From NCBI GenBank assembly GCA_905221605.1, contig CAJNDS010002369.1, forward strand, positions 402,033 through 466,032: 64,000 nucleotides of DNA, written 5' to 3'. The position numbers and the translations under genes are program-made. The first letter of the stretch is position 1, and the number at the start of each line of letters is the position of its first letter. A model generated the notes under the pieces. It saw only the letters and a program-made list of their open reading frames with translations. It did no database searches and had not been told where the DNA came from. This DNA comes from Symbiodinium natans. Its lineage: Eukaryota; Sar; Dinophyceae; Suessiales; Symbiodiniaceae. Below are positions 22,386 to 33,449 of the stretch, one piece after another.

Positions 22386-24943
22386 TATAGGGGCCTTAAA
22401 CAAGGGCTTGGGGTTATTAGAGTATAATCATACAGGGACCATAAACGGTTAATTATATAGGAGCCTTAAAAGGTTTTGGGGGTTATGGGATCTTACTTAT
22501 ACAGGGACCATAAGGAAATACGAAAAGTAGTGTGTCCGACCCCTAGATTAGGGGACGCGCCATCAAACTGCCACTGCTGAGGCGACGGCGTAGATGTGAT
22601 CGTACGCCCGGTTCCTCAGCACAGGCCGCAGGGTTTAGGGTTTAGGGTTTAGGGAGCGGACTCTCCCCCTCAGAAGTATTTTTGCACCCTCTGTCTGAAT
22701 TAACCTTAAGCTGCCCCAGATACCACTATGACTCCTATAAGCACCAAAACCAAAATCCTAAACACTCAACCATAAACCAGTCCATGTAAACACACATATA
22801 AGCATATATATATATATATACTTGAGCCTTAAACGTGCTCCCACTACAGTAGCTTTAGGGCCAAAGCCTTAACCCACATAGACCACGCCTGAAGCCTAAA
22901 CTCTAACCCTAGACCCATGGGGCCCAAGCATATACCTTTCATGTGAACCCTAAGACCTAGTAAGGTCTTGGACCTTGAGGGTTGGCCCTAAACCCTAAAC
23001 CCTAAACGCCCTAAACCCTAAACCCGAAACCCAGCTGCCGAGGCACGGCTGCAATATAGTTCGAGTCGCCATGCCCCTCCACAGCCTGCCGGGCCTGCGG
23101 GTCGGCTAGGGCTTCTGAGACTTTGGCGTCTTTGTGAGGGTTTTCTAAGGGTAGTTGCATGGTCCCTATGGGTACCCTAGACAAATGAAGCCCCTGTACA
23201 TCAGAACCTTTGAAGGAAGTCAGGGACCATATTATGGGACCATGAACATACCCTCAGAGGATTAGGTGGAGTGCCGGTATGGGGCTGGAGGGGATGCTCT
23301 GATTTCAGGATATTGAGTATTGAGTGTTTGTTGGGTGTCGCATCTCTAACGCCTTTGCCTTAACTTATAAAACCTACAGTTTTGGGGTGTCTGCGCCATC
23401 CAGGAGCTTCAGAGCACTCTCCCCCCTGCAAGCGCAGCTTCACCCTAAACCCTATGAACCCTACAAGCCCTAAACCAGAAACCCTAAACCCCTTCCGGAT
23501 TGGGGATCTGGAGATGTAGGGTTCCTAGGGTTCGCCACGCCAGAGAAGGCCTGGGCTGATTTTTTGAGGACTGTATTGCAGCAACACCCTCCCAACTCAT
23601 CAAGCAGGCAGGGTACAGAAACTTGGTCGGCCTCTGGGGTATCCGAAATCTAAGGCTCTTTGTTTCATTTGCCCCCCCCAAAAAAAAAGAACACAAACAC
23701 ACAAGGATTAAAAAAAAGACAAACCAAAAGAATGGACTCTGCCTCAGAGCCGCCCTCTAAAAAAAAAAAGAAAAACAAGGAAGGGATGGACCCAGAATGG
23801 GACTCAGCCCCCGAAACTTGAGGCCCTGCACTGCACCCAGCTTGCCTGTAGTAGCCCAGGAAAGAAAAGAAAAAAGCGGTGCCAATTGTTTGGCTTGCTT
23901 CTTAACAAGATCAAAGCCCCTAAAAGCGGAATACGGGCACCACCGGGTTTTGTTGTGTTTAGGTTTGTCTTGCTGTCCACTACGAGAAGGTCACTCTAAC
24001 GAATGAAAGTGGCTAGGCACTTTGTCAAGAAGTGACAATGTGACATGGACCTCAGAAAGAAGAGTGAACAGCAGGCACAGCACTCACTCAATGATCGCAT
24101 ACACATACACGCACTCTAGCCCACTCAACCACTTCATACGGCATCATCACATTCAACCTAAACCATCCCTAAACAACTCCGAACCCTCAACCTTAAAACC
24201 TAAAAAACCCAGACACTAACTCCCCTCCCCCCCCCACCCTCCGCACTGTGCAGAACTCTCAGAACCCCAAACACCAGGCTCCCCTGCTCCGAAAAAGAGG
24301 CCCGGCCAGGGTGGGCTCACCCCCCCGCTTTCGGGGGGTCGGCGGGGCCCAGTGGCGCGCACGCTGGGAGCCCCGACGGGTGTGAAGTGGGGGTTCAGGC
24401 TTATGGAGTTTAGGGTTCTAGCGTTCTAGGGTTGACAAGGGTTTCAAGGTTTCGGGTTCTAGGGTTGAAGGTCCAGGGTTTCAAGATTAAGAGTTTGGGG
24501 ATTCGGGTTCATTCTACGGCTTGCTTCCAGGCTCGCTTTGCCAGGGAGGGGGGGAAGAAGGCTTTGTTCAGGGAGGGCTGAAGCCAGATCCCAAAACCCC
24601 CGGAAAGCTAAAACCCCTTGAAACCTAAAACCCTTAGAAGCCTAAAACCCTACAACCTTCGAACCCTCAAGCCCTACAACCCTTAGAATCTTAACACCCT
24701 TCGAACCCTAGCCCTACAACCCTTTGAATCCTAAGGCCCTTCGAACCCGAAATCCCTAAAATTCTAAACCCTAAACCCTAAACCCGAAACCCTAAACCCT
24801 GAACCCTACACCCCGAACCTCAAAGCTTTCGGTCTTGAAGCTCCCACAGCTGAAAGTATGGTTTGGGCCCTTGGTGGGCCCCAGTCTAGGACGCCAGGCT
24901 ATCACTTAAGCATCGACGGCATCTTCGCGCAGAGGGGCCACCT
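22078..24943 (-). CDS. Unidentified minus-strand exon candidates
   Basis: Exons: 24943-24905 (VAPLREDAVDA, TTACAG|), 24363-24321 (VRATGPRRPPESGG, CCCAG| to |GTGAGC), 23650-23540 (RPTKFLYPACLMSWEGVAAI), 23425-23365 (GESALKLLDGADTPK, TTGCAG| to |GTAGG), 23094-23030 (ARQAVEGHGDSNYIAAVPRQ, CCGCAG|), 22700-22650 (TEGAKILLRGRVRS), 22614-22563 (NRAYDHIYAVASAVAV, ending TGA) and 22160-22078 (RIKDPVYTTSHANDHYRQTS). The 23.7-24.2 kb stretch is A-rich and holds no exon I would defend. Family unknown. Confidence 0.38.
22385..22515 (+). repeat. Tandem pair of about 65-70 bp units
   Basis: ATATAGGGGCCTTAAA to CATACAGGGACCATAA is followed by ATATAGGAGCCTTAAA to TATACAGGGACCATAA, with GGTTTTGGGGGTTAT-type sequence in the middle of each. 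It directly follows the stop codon of a plus-strand exon candidate. Probably a mobile element or its tandem copy. Confidence 0.5.
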
Positions 24944-25395
24944 GTAAAGTTGTAAAGTTTACCTAAACCACCTCCATGAAATTCTGAAGGGGTGTGGTGG
25001 GTTCTTGGGGCACTCAAACAGTAAATGACTCTACTACGGTATCACGACCCTAGCTCGTACAACTACTTGGTGCCTATAGCTAAACACCGGACACCTCAAC
25101 TTCCAAACCCTGCACCCCCCAAAACCCTATCTGGCCTATAACCCCCCCCCTATACACACTATAAACCGTATAAAATCCTTCTAAACCCTGAGAGCGAACC
25201 TGAATCCACAAGCTTCACAATGCCCCTCATGTCAATAGCGGCGGTGTCAATCCAAGCTTTTCGCGTGCCCGAAACCGTAGGAGGCAGGCTGAAAGGAGGC
25301 TGTGTTACTGAAACGGGTGCGGCGGCATCTTTGTGCCACGCCCGCAGCTCAGTCGATCTAGACTGAGGACTCAGGGGCTAAGGGGCATGCGCATA

Positions 25396-27113
25396 GATCC
25401 TGATGCTTCCATCCTAAATTCACCACAAGTCTTGGTTGTTCGGCATGTCACTGAAACTCTGGGCAATGTAGTGACACGATACATAGTTTTCGCAGAACCT
25501 GCTGCGCGAGCAAGATGATATCCAAAACCTGAAACCCATGACGGTGATGTCTCAGCTCAAGGCCCTAAACACTAACACCTAAACCCTAAACCCTAAACGG
25601 CAAGCTACGAGGTCATGACGTCGATCTTGCGGTGACTCTTCTGGCTCAGCGAAAGCCCCTGAAGATGTATGGGGGGTTTTTGGGGGGGCTGAGAATTGTT
25701 GATTTAGGGTATAGGGTATAGGGTTTAGGGTTTCGGGTGAGGGTTTAGGGTTTATAAAGCTTAGGGCACCAGAGGATCCAGGACTACGGGCAATAGACCC
25801 TGCGGGATACTCTTGATTTGGAGGTTCAGGCCGCGGACTTTAGGGCTTCGGGTGTCGGGTCCCCGGCTACCCATGACAATGGCCGCCTACGTGCCCCTGA
25901 TTTGGGGTTTAGGTTTTAGGGTTTAGGGTTTGGGGGGGGGTTATGGGGCGCACTGAGGGCTAATTGTTAGTTAACTCAGGGTCAGGTGGAGAAGATGATG
26001 GGAACGATGCGCTCCACCTGGCCAAGGCCGCGAGAGCTGCCTAAACCCGAAGGCCTGGCATCTGAAACCGTTCCAGGGGTTTAGGGTTTAGGAGTTTGGG
26101 GTTTAGGGTTTAGGGCTTATAAATTCTAAACCCGAAGTCCAATGCTTGGAGTGTAGAGTTGAGGGCTCTATAGAGCTCCTGCCTCTCCAATCCCATGCCC
26201 TATACTTCTGCTGGCAAAAGCTCCTGCTAGCGAGGCCCGATAGAACCCAATTAAGGATAGTTGGGGGGGGGGGGGGGGGGGGGGGGGGAGGGTGGGCCAA
26301 CCTCGAAAGTTTTCAGGCTTCACTCAAGTTCCGTGGCTGCAGAAGTATGCTCTGTGATCCCAGACGGGGCCCGCTCGGGGTTAAAAGCTGTAGGGGTCGG
26401 GATTTGGGCTTGAGTGGTTTAGGAGCTTTGGGGGGGCTTTCTAAGCAAGAGGCTCGCAAAACCAAGCACGCGCCGGCTATGCAAGCGCCGCTGCCGCCGA
26501 GTCCCTCGTGTCCTGTGAGGCGAAAGTGCAGGCAGGCAAACTAAGAGTAACTTTACTGGTCCTCAGCGGTTCCAACTGGTTTTTGGTTCCTATACGGTCT
26601 TGAGGTATTAGGGTTTGGGGTTCATTGGACATAGTGACAACTTTTGGAATGGGGCTTAGGGGCTTAGAAGCTTCGGTGCTGACTGTATTAAGGCAGAAAA
26701 ATGTCGACTTAAAATAGGAAACTTTGGGAATTCGGTGCCCAGAATGACCCCTTAGAAGCTTAACCCCTTAAAGGGGTACATAAGGGAATCCGAAGTGCCT
26801 ACTTGCGTACTTCCCTACTAAGACACTACCAACCGTGCCTTCGATCTGAAGGTATATAGTTCTTACTCGCCGAAGACTTCGCCCCACTGAGGTCACTTAT
26901 ACTTAGCTGGTGGTCCTCGAACTAAATTGCCGCCAAGAAGAAACTGGGGCTCGCAGGGGCGTTGTTTTCTCGCTACTTGGCCTTCGGCTGCAAGCTCAGC
27001 TACACCACCAGCTACACCACCAGGGAGGCATCGGTAGCGCCGCAGAGCCTATACTCCCCTTAGAACCTGAAGAAAAAACATTTTTTTTTCATATCCTCTT
27101 GGGTTTTATATAA
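25396..27113 (+). CDS. Unidentified plus-strand exons converging on the nucleoside hydrolase
   Basis: 25396-25518 (ILNSPQVLVVRHVTETLGNV to a TGA), 25980-26044 (SGGEDDGNDALHLAKAARAA to a TAA; the NDALHLA part resembles an ankyrin-repeat helix but is too short to assign), 26155-26400 (SIELLPLQSHALYFCWQKLL; the frame continues through a G25 tract that would encode poly-Gly), 26447-26546 (AGYASAAAAESLVSCEAKVQ, donor GTAACT) and 26905-27113 (VVLELNCRQEETGARRGVVF to a stop). The last stop lies 11 bp from the stop of the minus-strand nucleoside hydrolase, so the two would converge in AT-rich DNA. Confidence 0.38.
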
Positions 27114-27124
27114 AAATATTATGT

Positions 27125-27305
27125 TTAAATACCCTCTTGGGCTTTATATAAACAAAAATAAGAAATAATTCCAAAATAGGGATATAGGAGCAAGTCCACG
27201 AAGTTCGTCTCCCAACGGTCGAGCTCGCGCCAGCGCACTCCCGCAGTGACCCGCCAGCCGCTGCTGGCGGGGCCTTAACTGGACTTGGAAACCTCGCAAA
27301 AAATG

Positions 27306-27336
<31 letters not shown>

Positions 27337-29824
27337 TTTTTTTAAAAAAAAAAATATATATATATATATACATATTGTTTGTTCTTTCTTAGGAATTATA
27401 GTACCAAAACATCAAAAACATCCCCAACAATCCCCCAGGGGCGGGTAAAGCCCTGGTCGTCAATGGCGACCCGCAGGGTCGCAAGTTCTATGAGCTCGTT
27501 GCAGTGTGCTCACCGCCACTGCATCATACCTTCGGGTAGCCCCATTCTAACCAGAATGGCCCAACATAGGGTTTAGGGTTTAGGGTTTAGGGTTTAGGGT
27601 AGTATAGGGTATAGGGTTTAGGGTTTAGGGTTTAGGGTGCTTGGAATGTTCCCCCTTATAGTAACAGTCCTTAATAGGGCTAAAAATAGGGGGTACGAGA
27701 ATCCCTATTAGTATCAGGGGGAGCATCCCAAAAAATGGCCAAACAGTGCGACAACCAAAAGGAGAGAAAGCGCCCCCCCCCCCCCCCCCCCGGTCCCTCG
27801 GAGTCGTCATCTTAAGGGTTTAGGGTTTAGGTTTTGGCCAGATGTTATGGAAAGCGACCCCTAAACCCTAAACCCTAAACCCTAAACCCTAAACCCTAAA
27901 CCCTAAGCCCTAAAACCCTAAACCCCCAACCCCAAACACAGGAAGGGCAACCAAGACACACAACGGAAGAGCGCACCGAGCTAGCTGGCCCCTTAGGGCC
28001 GTCCAAGACTGGTGGCCATGGGCAGCGGGGGAGCCAAGTCTTGAACCTAGTTGCCGAGTAATCTGGGTTTAGGGTTTAGGGTTTAGGGCTTAGGGTTGTT
28101 TTGTTAACCTTTGAATTCTGGTAGGCATGTATATACACCAAAAAGGTTTAAAAGTTATCTACTCAGCTGCCAAGTGAGCATGTGCAGGAGTGCCCGGACG
28201 ACAGGCACATGGCCCTGACATTGCAGCAGCTTCCCAAAGGCAGGCCCGTCTATTTGAGCCAGACCTGCTACATCCAAGGGCGCGGTGACGTTGAGATGGG
28301 CATATAGCACCCGAGAGCTCGCCACATCTGCTCGCACGTTCCATTCAGGAACCGGCAGCCCAGTTCCGTTGTTTCCATGCCAGATGCTTCCGCCCATTGC
28401 ATGGATGGAGGCCACACGGCTCAACCTGCGATGGTAGTGGGGCCCTCTTCCGCACTTACATGACCCATTTTGCATATGGGGTTGAGGGTTTAGGGTTTAG
28501 GGTTTAGGGTTTGGGGTTTGGGGTTTAGGGTTTGATGCACTTCTTTCCCACAGTGCCACCACCTGTCCGGCAAAACTCACAAGCAGCCAAGAAACCACGG
28601 GGCACGTTGCAGTGCATGTGCCACAGCTGGGCAGGGCGACAGCACCAGCAATGAGATGGGCGCCTGGTCCTGCGAGGGAAACTTTTGCCCTAAACCCTAA
28701 ACCCTAAACCCCCTAAACCCCCTAAACCCCCTAAACCCCCTAAACCCCCTAAACCCTGTGACATTTTCTGCGATGGCTAATGGAGCCCACGGGCCTGGTG
28801 CATCACCGGAGCCTAAATCACCAGCCGGAATGACCAGGTTGGCCCGTTAAACCCTTATTCCTAGATAGGATCCCTCTTAAACCCTAAACCCTCAACCCTT
28901 AGCCCCTACTAGGGGAAAAGAAAGAAATATCCCCGAGGGCCTACCCAGAGTCCTGCACAGCTTGGGTGACCTCCTCGATGATGGCGTCCGCGGCCGAGTC
29001 GTGGATCGTGCCCGGGAACTTCGCCAAGTCCTTCGGGCTGGCCCAGCCCTCCTCAGCTACTGCCAGGATAGTTGGAAAACGAAGTGCAAGTTGAGATCGA
29101 ACTGGGTTGCTATGTACCAAATTTGCTTACTCAGCTATTCATTGCATGACTATAGTACTCTCTAGCTATACGAGTCTATTGCTATATCATCATGAAAATA
29201 CACATTCAAGAAGTGGCTGAGTCTTGCTCACTCCGTCTCGCTCCCTCATCTGCTGCTACTGCTGCCTTACTTCTGGAAGGGGTTTCGAACAATTTTCACA
29301 AAGCCTTGCATAGAACGCCGGAGCCACCATGATGAGAGGCTTCCCTGTGGTGTTGGGCCCCAACGCAATGGCCGGGACATCGTTGAGGCGCCCCGCCAGG
29401 TCGAGGAACTTGGCTAAGACTTGAGCCCGGTGTAGGCTGGAGTAGGAGTCCGTCACCACCAGCCGCAGATCCTTGAAGTTGAAGGCTGAGTGTTGGGATG
29501 TTCCCCCTTATACTAACAGCCAGGGATTCTAGTACCCCCACTTTTTGTAATCCCCATTAAGGACTGCTTGTATAAGGGAGAACATCCCAAGTTGAATCCT
29601 TCTCCTAGCTGTCAGACTTGCCCTGATTCAGGTCTGTGTCCAGAAACAGCGGAGATTAAGATCTGAGAAAGCAGCCAAGCTTCCACCCTCGGGTCTTGCA
29701 GCAAGGCGCTCAGTGCCCAAGCATCGTCGATGTCGTCGCCGATGTCCGTGTCAAGGATCACGCGCAGCGGCGCTGCGTGCGCGAGGACGCACAGCGAGGC
29801 CCAAGTAGCCGCCAACCGCACCAT
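27125..29824 (-). CDS. Inosine-uridine preferring nucleoside hydrolase family protein, secreted, multi-exon
   Basis: Cleaves the N-glycosidic bond of nucleosides to base plus ribose (family knowledge). Approximate exons, 5' to 3': 29824-29680, 29485-29328, 29059-28945, 28669-28581, 28446-28163, 27546-27436, 27260-27125. ATG at 29824-29822 begins a hydrophobic signal peptide (residues 1-17, ending AHAA). Exon 1 then has the family's calcium-binding Asp cluster, DTDIGDDIDDAWAL. Exon 2 has DLRLVVTDSYSSLHRAQVLA; exon 3 GWASPKDLAKFPGTIHD; exon 4 APISLLVLSPCPAVAHAL, the usual 'ALGP.TN' strand; exon 5 AMGGSI and PVPEWNVRADV; exon 6 YDAVAV (the FDxVAV strand) then ELATLRVAIDDQGFTRP; exon 7 VTAGVRWRELDRWETNFVDL before TAA at 27127-27125. 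Order and total size (about 340 residues) fit the family. Several boundaries are clean (CAG|GAC, CTT|GTGAGT, CTGG|GTAGGC); intron 1's donor is unclear. Oddity: inside exon 6 YDAVAV and the following ELATLRV lie in different frames, so either a one-base error or a disabling shift sits near 27,505-27,515. Introns hold telomeric arrays and two MITE copies. It converges with a plus-strand candidate ending at 27,113. Family assignment is firm; substrate is unknown. Confidence 0.9.
27295..27371. repeat. TA microsatellite within a nucleoside hydrolase intron
   Basis: (AT)n with inner T-run and A-run forming a near-perfect palindrome, between exons 6 and 7. Confidence 0.9.
27641..27731. mobile_element. 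MITE family 1, copy 3, in a nucleoside hydrolase intron
   Basis: Starts TTGGAATGTTCCCCCTTATA and ends GGAGCATCCCAA, 91 bp. The left flank is a telomeric array (ends TTTAGGGTGC) and no target duplication remains. It lies between exons 5 and 6 of the hydrolase. Confidence 0.8.
29493..29590. mobile_element. MITE family 1, copy 4, in nucleoside hydrolase intron 1
   Basis: Termini TTGGGATGTTCCCCC and GGAGAACATCCCAA, 98 bp. In the gene's direction the flanks are GATTCAAC before it, and after it CACTCAG then CCTTCAAC, so a possible imperfect 8-bp duplication is separated from the element by the 7-nt acceptor CACTCAG. The exon starts at CCTTC. Confidence 0.85.
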
Positions 29825-30212
29825 GATCCCAGACACCCCTCCCCTAAACCCTAAACCCTAAACCCTAAACCCTAAGCCCTAAGCCAAGACGGGAGCCATG
29901 GTTCTGCTTTTCTTTCGCTGCCTGCCGCCCTTTCCCCAGGATCTCATGGTGTATGAGCCCTTAAACGCTGCAGCAGTCCACAATGACATGCTAGGGCGCT
30001 AGGCCTGCAGAGTGGTTAAAAACCTGAAAGCTAAACCCTAAACCCTGTGAGCCCCTAAATCCTACACCCAAAAACCCTGACCCTAGCCTCTATGAACACC
30101 CTGAACCCTAAACCCTAAACCCTAAACCCTGAACCCTGAACCCTGAACCCTGAACCCTAAATCCTAAACCCTAATACCCTAAACCCTAAACCCAAACCCT
30201 CCTAAGCTGCGG

Positions 30213-30284
30213 GCACCAGCAACACATGAAGTCCTGGGCCCCACGAAGCGCCTCGAGGCCATCGCCTGGGCCGAAGCAAGATGT
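30213..30284 (+). CDS. Unidentified exon candidate
   Basis: After CTAAG the frame LRAPATHEVLGPTKRLEAIA runs to TAG. Upstream, 29897-30000 is open on both strands (plus: DLMVYEPLNAAAVHNDMLGR), so its strand cannot be chosen. The interval 30300-30900 contains telomeric repeat, then degenerate GGGTGTAT-type repeats (30360-30560) and AT-richer unique DNA with no exon I can support. Confidence 0.25.
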
Positions 30285-30989
30285 GATTAGGGTTAGGGTT
30301 TAGGGGTTAGGCTGTTTAGGGTTTAGGGTTTAGGGCTTAGGGTTTAGGGTTTAGGGTTTAGGGTTTATACAGTGTATAGCAGGGCTTCTAGGGTGTATTA
30401 GGGACCATTACTTGCGTGTATGTGGGTTCATAGGGTACATTGGGGGTTATAGGGTGTGTGTAGGATGTATAGCGTGTATATTGGAGTTTGTCGGGTGTAT
30501 GTAGGGTTTTACAGGTTTTCTCTAGGATTTGCGCGGTGTGCACATAGGGACACAGGGTTCGCAGGGTATATCCGGGATATGCATGGCACAAAGGGTTGGC
30601 AGGCTTGTAAGTTTGTCAAGGGTTCTGGGCTTCGGGGTTTGTAGGGGGCTTAGAGTCTGTGAGGCCAGGGACTTGTAAGATTTTAAGCTTAATGTGACAT
30701 ATATCATAGTACTGGTTACTACTAGTAATACAGCACGAATTAGCAACAATCGCATAAATAGTTCTCATGGTATGAATGGCAATGATAGTGGTCATAGAAA
30801 TCAGAGAAACCACAGTAAGTAGTCATCGTAAACAAACAAGTGATGCCAGTCATGGTAATGAATCAAAAAAGCACTCACTATCGTCATAACAATGATGGTC
30901 TTAAAGTTGCCAAATCCAAGCCCCAAGCAAAGGGTTTGGGTAATTATGTTGGGTTACACCTGGCATCCCTATCATTCAAGCCTCGACCC

Positions 30990-32515
30990 CCAACTCCTGA
31001 CCATCCATTTCTCTGCACTTTGGGACTCGCCATCTCGGTGCGCTCCCTCAGCGAAGGGCCAGCAAGCACCCGCACCCCGTGAGAAATGCCAAGGTTGAAG
31101 CACGGATCCTCCCGGGGTCTTTGCTCCAAACATTCTTTAGGGGTTTAGGGTTGAGGGTTTAGGGTTTAGAGCTCAGAGGGTTTAGGGACCTCCCGCACAC
31201 CACACCGCCCTACAAACCACAGCAAGGCAAACATGCCCCTCCTCTGCGAAGCCTTCCGCTGGTCGGGCTCGGATTCCACATGGGCCCGAATACCTTTAGG
31301 GTTTAGGGTTTAGGGTTTAGGGCCTTGCATGGCGCAGTGCAGGACCACAAATGCTGCCTTCACCAGCCGCTTGAATTTCCCCAAGAAGGCCCGAGACAGC
31401 CAAACAACCACCCCTAAGCCTAAGCACCAACCACCAACCCCCCCCACCCCCCGCCGGCCAAAAAAGCATTGAACAATGCTAATATGAAGTAAAAAATAGA
31501 AACCCAACTAGCCCTAAACCCTACCAAACCCTCAGTCAACTAAACCCTAAACCCTAAACCCTAAACCCTAAACCCTAAACCCTAAACCCTAAACCCTAAA
31601 CCCTGAACCCTGAACCCTGAACCCTAAACCCTACCAAGAACCAGCCAGTAGAACCTCCTTAGCACTCCGGCCTCGTACAGCGGGCATGTGCCCTCGCAGA
31701 GCGGTGCCCAAGAAGACCTCGCAGTGGATGTAGAGGCCAGGGTCAGAAGTATCGGGGCCCTAAACCCTAAACCCTAAACCCTAAACCCCAAACCCTAAAC
31801 CCCAAACCCTAAACCCTAAACCCTAAACCCTAAACCCTAAACCCTAAACCCCAAACCAAATCCGAACTTCTTGACGCAGCCCTTGGTCGGGGGCAGCTTT
31901 TGCCTGTTGCCAAGATTCGGGGGTGTGTGGCCCCACACTACTTCCCGCGCTTCAATGTGCTTGGGGTTTAGGGTTTAGGGATTTAGGGCTCAGGGTGTAA
32001 ATTTAGGATCTTGCTCTTTGGAACGATAGAGCAGTGCAGTGGTGCATAATTAGATGCCCTAAGCCCTAAATCCTAAACCCTCAAGACAAAATCAATCGAC
32101 ACTGTATGTGATATCATTCTGAACTTCCTAAGATATTTGTCTAAACAGCTGAAAAAAAACAGAGTTTGAGCGTACTAATCCAAGGCGCCCGGACGGCCAA
32201 ATTCTCAATTTACTTAAACCTGCCCGGGCAGCACCCTTTGCTCCCCTCACAAAAAAGCCAAAAATAGATTCTAGAAGAAAACTTTTTCGGGTTTAGGGTT
32301 TAGGGTTGAGGGTTTTCAGGCAGACCGTTTGGGTCTAAACATTATTGGGACCCAAATCCTATACAATTTCTATAAACCCCAAACCCTTAACCCTCAACAC
32401 TAAATCCCAAACCCTAAACCCTAAACCCTGAACCCTATACCCTAAACCCGAATCAACTCCGATCCCGGCAACCTGTGTGCCGAAGTCAGGAAGTGATCCG
32501 GGTGCACCACCGTCC
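30990..32515 (-). CDS. Unidentified minus-strand gene: six candidate exons
   Basis: Exons: 32515-32472 (DGGAPGSLPDFGTQ, CCCAG| to |GTTGCC), 31953-31858 (REVVWGHTPPNLGNRQKLPP, then TKGCVKKFGF), 31755-31640 (DPGLYIHCEVFLGTALRGHM), 31412-31324 (VVVWLSRAFLGKFKRLVKAA, then FVVLHCAMQ and CAAG|GCCC), 31292-31214 (GIRAHVESEPDQRKASQRRG, then MFALLWF and |GTAGGG) and 31107-30990 (DPCFNLGISHGVRVLAGPSL, then RERTEMASPK). The introns between 31.5 and 31.86 kb are nearly all telomeric. Reading character is consistent throughout, but I do not recognise the family. Confidence 0.45.
31545..31857 (-). repeat. Two interstitial telomere arrays flanking an exon candidate
   Basis: 31,545-31,634 and 31,760-31,857 are CCCTAAA arrays, the first ending in three CCCTGAA units. 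A unique island with a minus-strand exon lies between them. Confidence 0.93.
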
Positions 32516-32606
32516 CCCTGGGATTCGGTTCAGTTTAGGCTCTGGGGCAGTTTAATGTTTAGGGTTTAGGGTTTAGGGCTGAGGGTTGAGTGGTTGTTGT
32601 GCGCAC

Positions 32607-32978
32607 ACTCAGCGTACATGTCTCACCGCGCCAGTCAAGAAACAAGTCAAAACCGGCTCCGGTTGTGGAAGCGGTTCTAGGGCTTAGGGTGTAGAGGGCA
32701 TGGTGCCCCAAAATACAGCTGTGCGCAGTGATGACCTGAGGCGCCCTGAATGCATGCCTCTTCGCTCGGGATGCTCACGTGTTCTTGTCCCACGGGAATA
32801 CGAGATCAGCCAGCTGTCAGAGCTTCGTCGACTCTTCACCGATGTTCTAGCTGCTACCAACCCACATCCGCAAACTTACAGCGTTGGGGGTGTGGCAACC
32901 CACCAGCCTATGTGCCAAAGTTGCGAATTCCATTTTGTCGTGGCAAAGAATGATAAAGCAGAGTTGTCGTGTAGATGA
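32607..32978 (+). CDS. Unidentified plus-strand exons, C-terminal
   Basis: 32607-32680 reads YMSHRASQETSQNRLRLWKR after an ACTCAG acceptor. 32697-32978 is a longer open frame (MVPQNTAVRSDDLRRPECMP, REYEISQLSELRRLFTDVLA, and QPMCQSCEFHFVVAKNDKAE to TGA) of 92 codons with a CxxC pair near the end. The second is longer than most islands and free of repeat-derived codons. A small exon at 33283-33319 may follow. No family assigned. Confidence 0.42.
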
Positions 32979-33449
32979 TCGCCTGTAGATTGATATCAAC
33001 GTTGTCCCTAGTGCAGCCACTACCCGGCTATTTTCCACTTTTAATCAGGAGGTCATAAGCTTCTAAACTCCAAAACCCGGATAGACCTGACAGCGCAGCC
33101 CTAACCAACCAGAGGAATGCCGAAATTCCCAAAACCCTGCATCTGAACTTCTTCAACTTCATAAACCCTGCACCCGAAACCGTATAGGGCCTCTTCGCAA
33201 CACTCAACCCGCAAAGAAGACCCGAAACTGGATGCAGGGTTGAGGCTTGATTGCACCCCAAGAGTTCTTGTTTTAACGCCCCCGATTCAGGCAGCCGCCA
33301 GGCGCGAACTCAGGGTTCGTTTGGGGTTTAGGGTGTAGGGTGTAGGGTGTAGGGTGTAGGGTTTAGGGTTTAGGGTTTAGGGTTCAGGGTTTAGGGCTCA
33401 GGGCTCAGTGCTTGGGACTTGGGGCTTAGGGCTTAGGGCTGCGGTTGGG

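Noticed and set aside
24318-24340. Perfect hairpin CCCCCCGCTTTCGGGGGG considered as a terminator
   Set aside because: Eukaryotic context, no T-run, and it overlaps a minus-strand exon with a GTGAGC donor.
27186-27290. Hairpin CCGCCAGCCGCTGCTGGCGG considered as a tRNA or small RNA
   Set aside because: No cloverleaf, and the segment codes for the C-terminal exon of the nucleoside hydrolase (VTAGVRWRELDRW).
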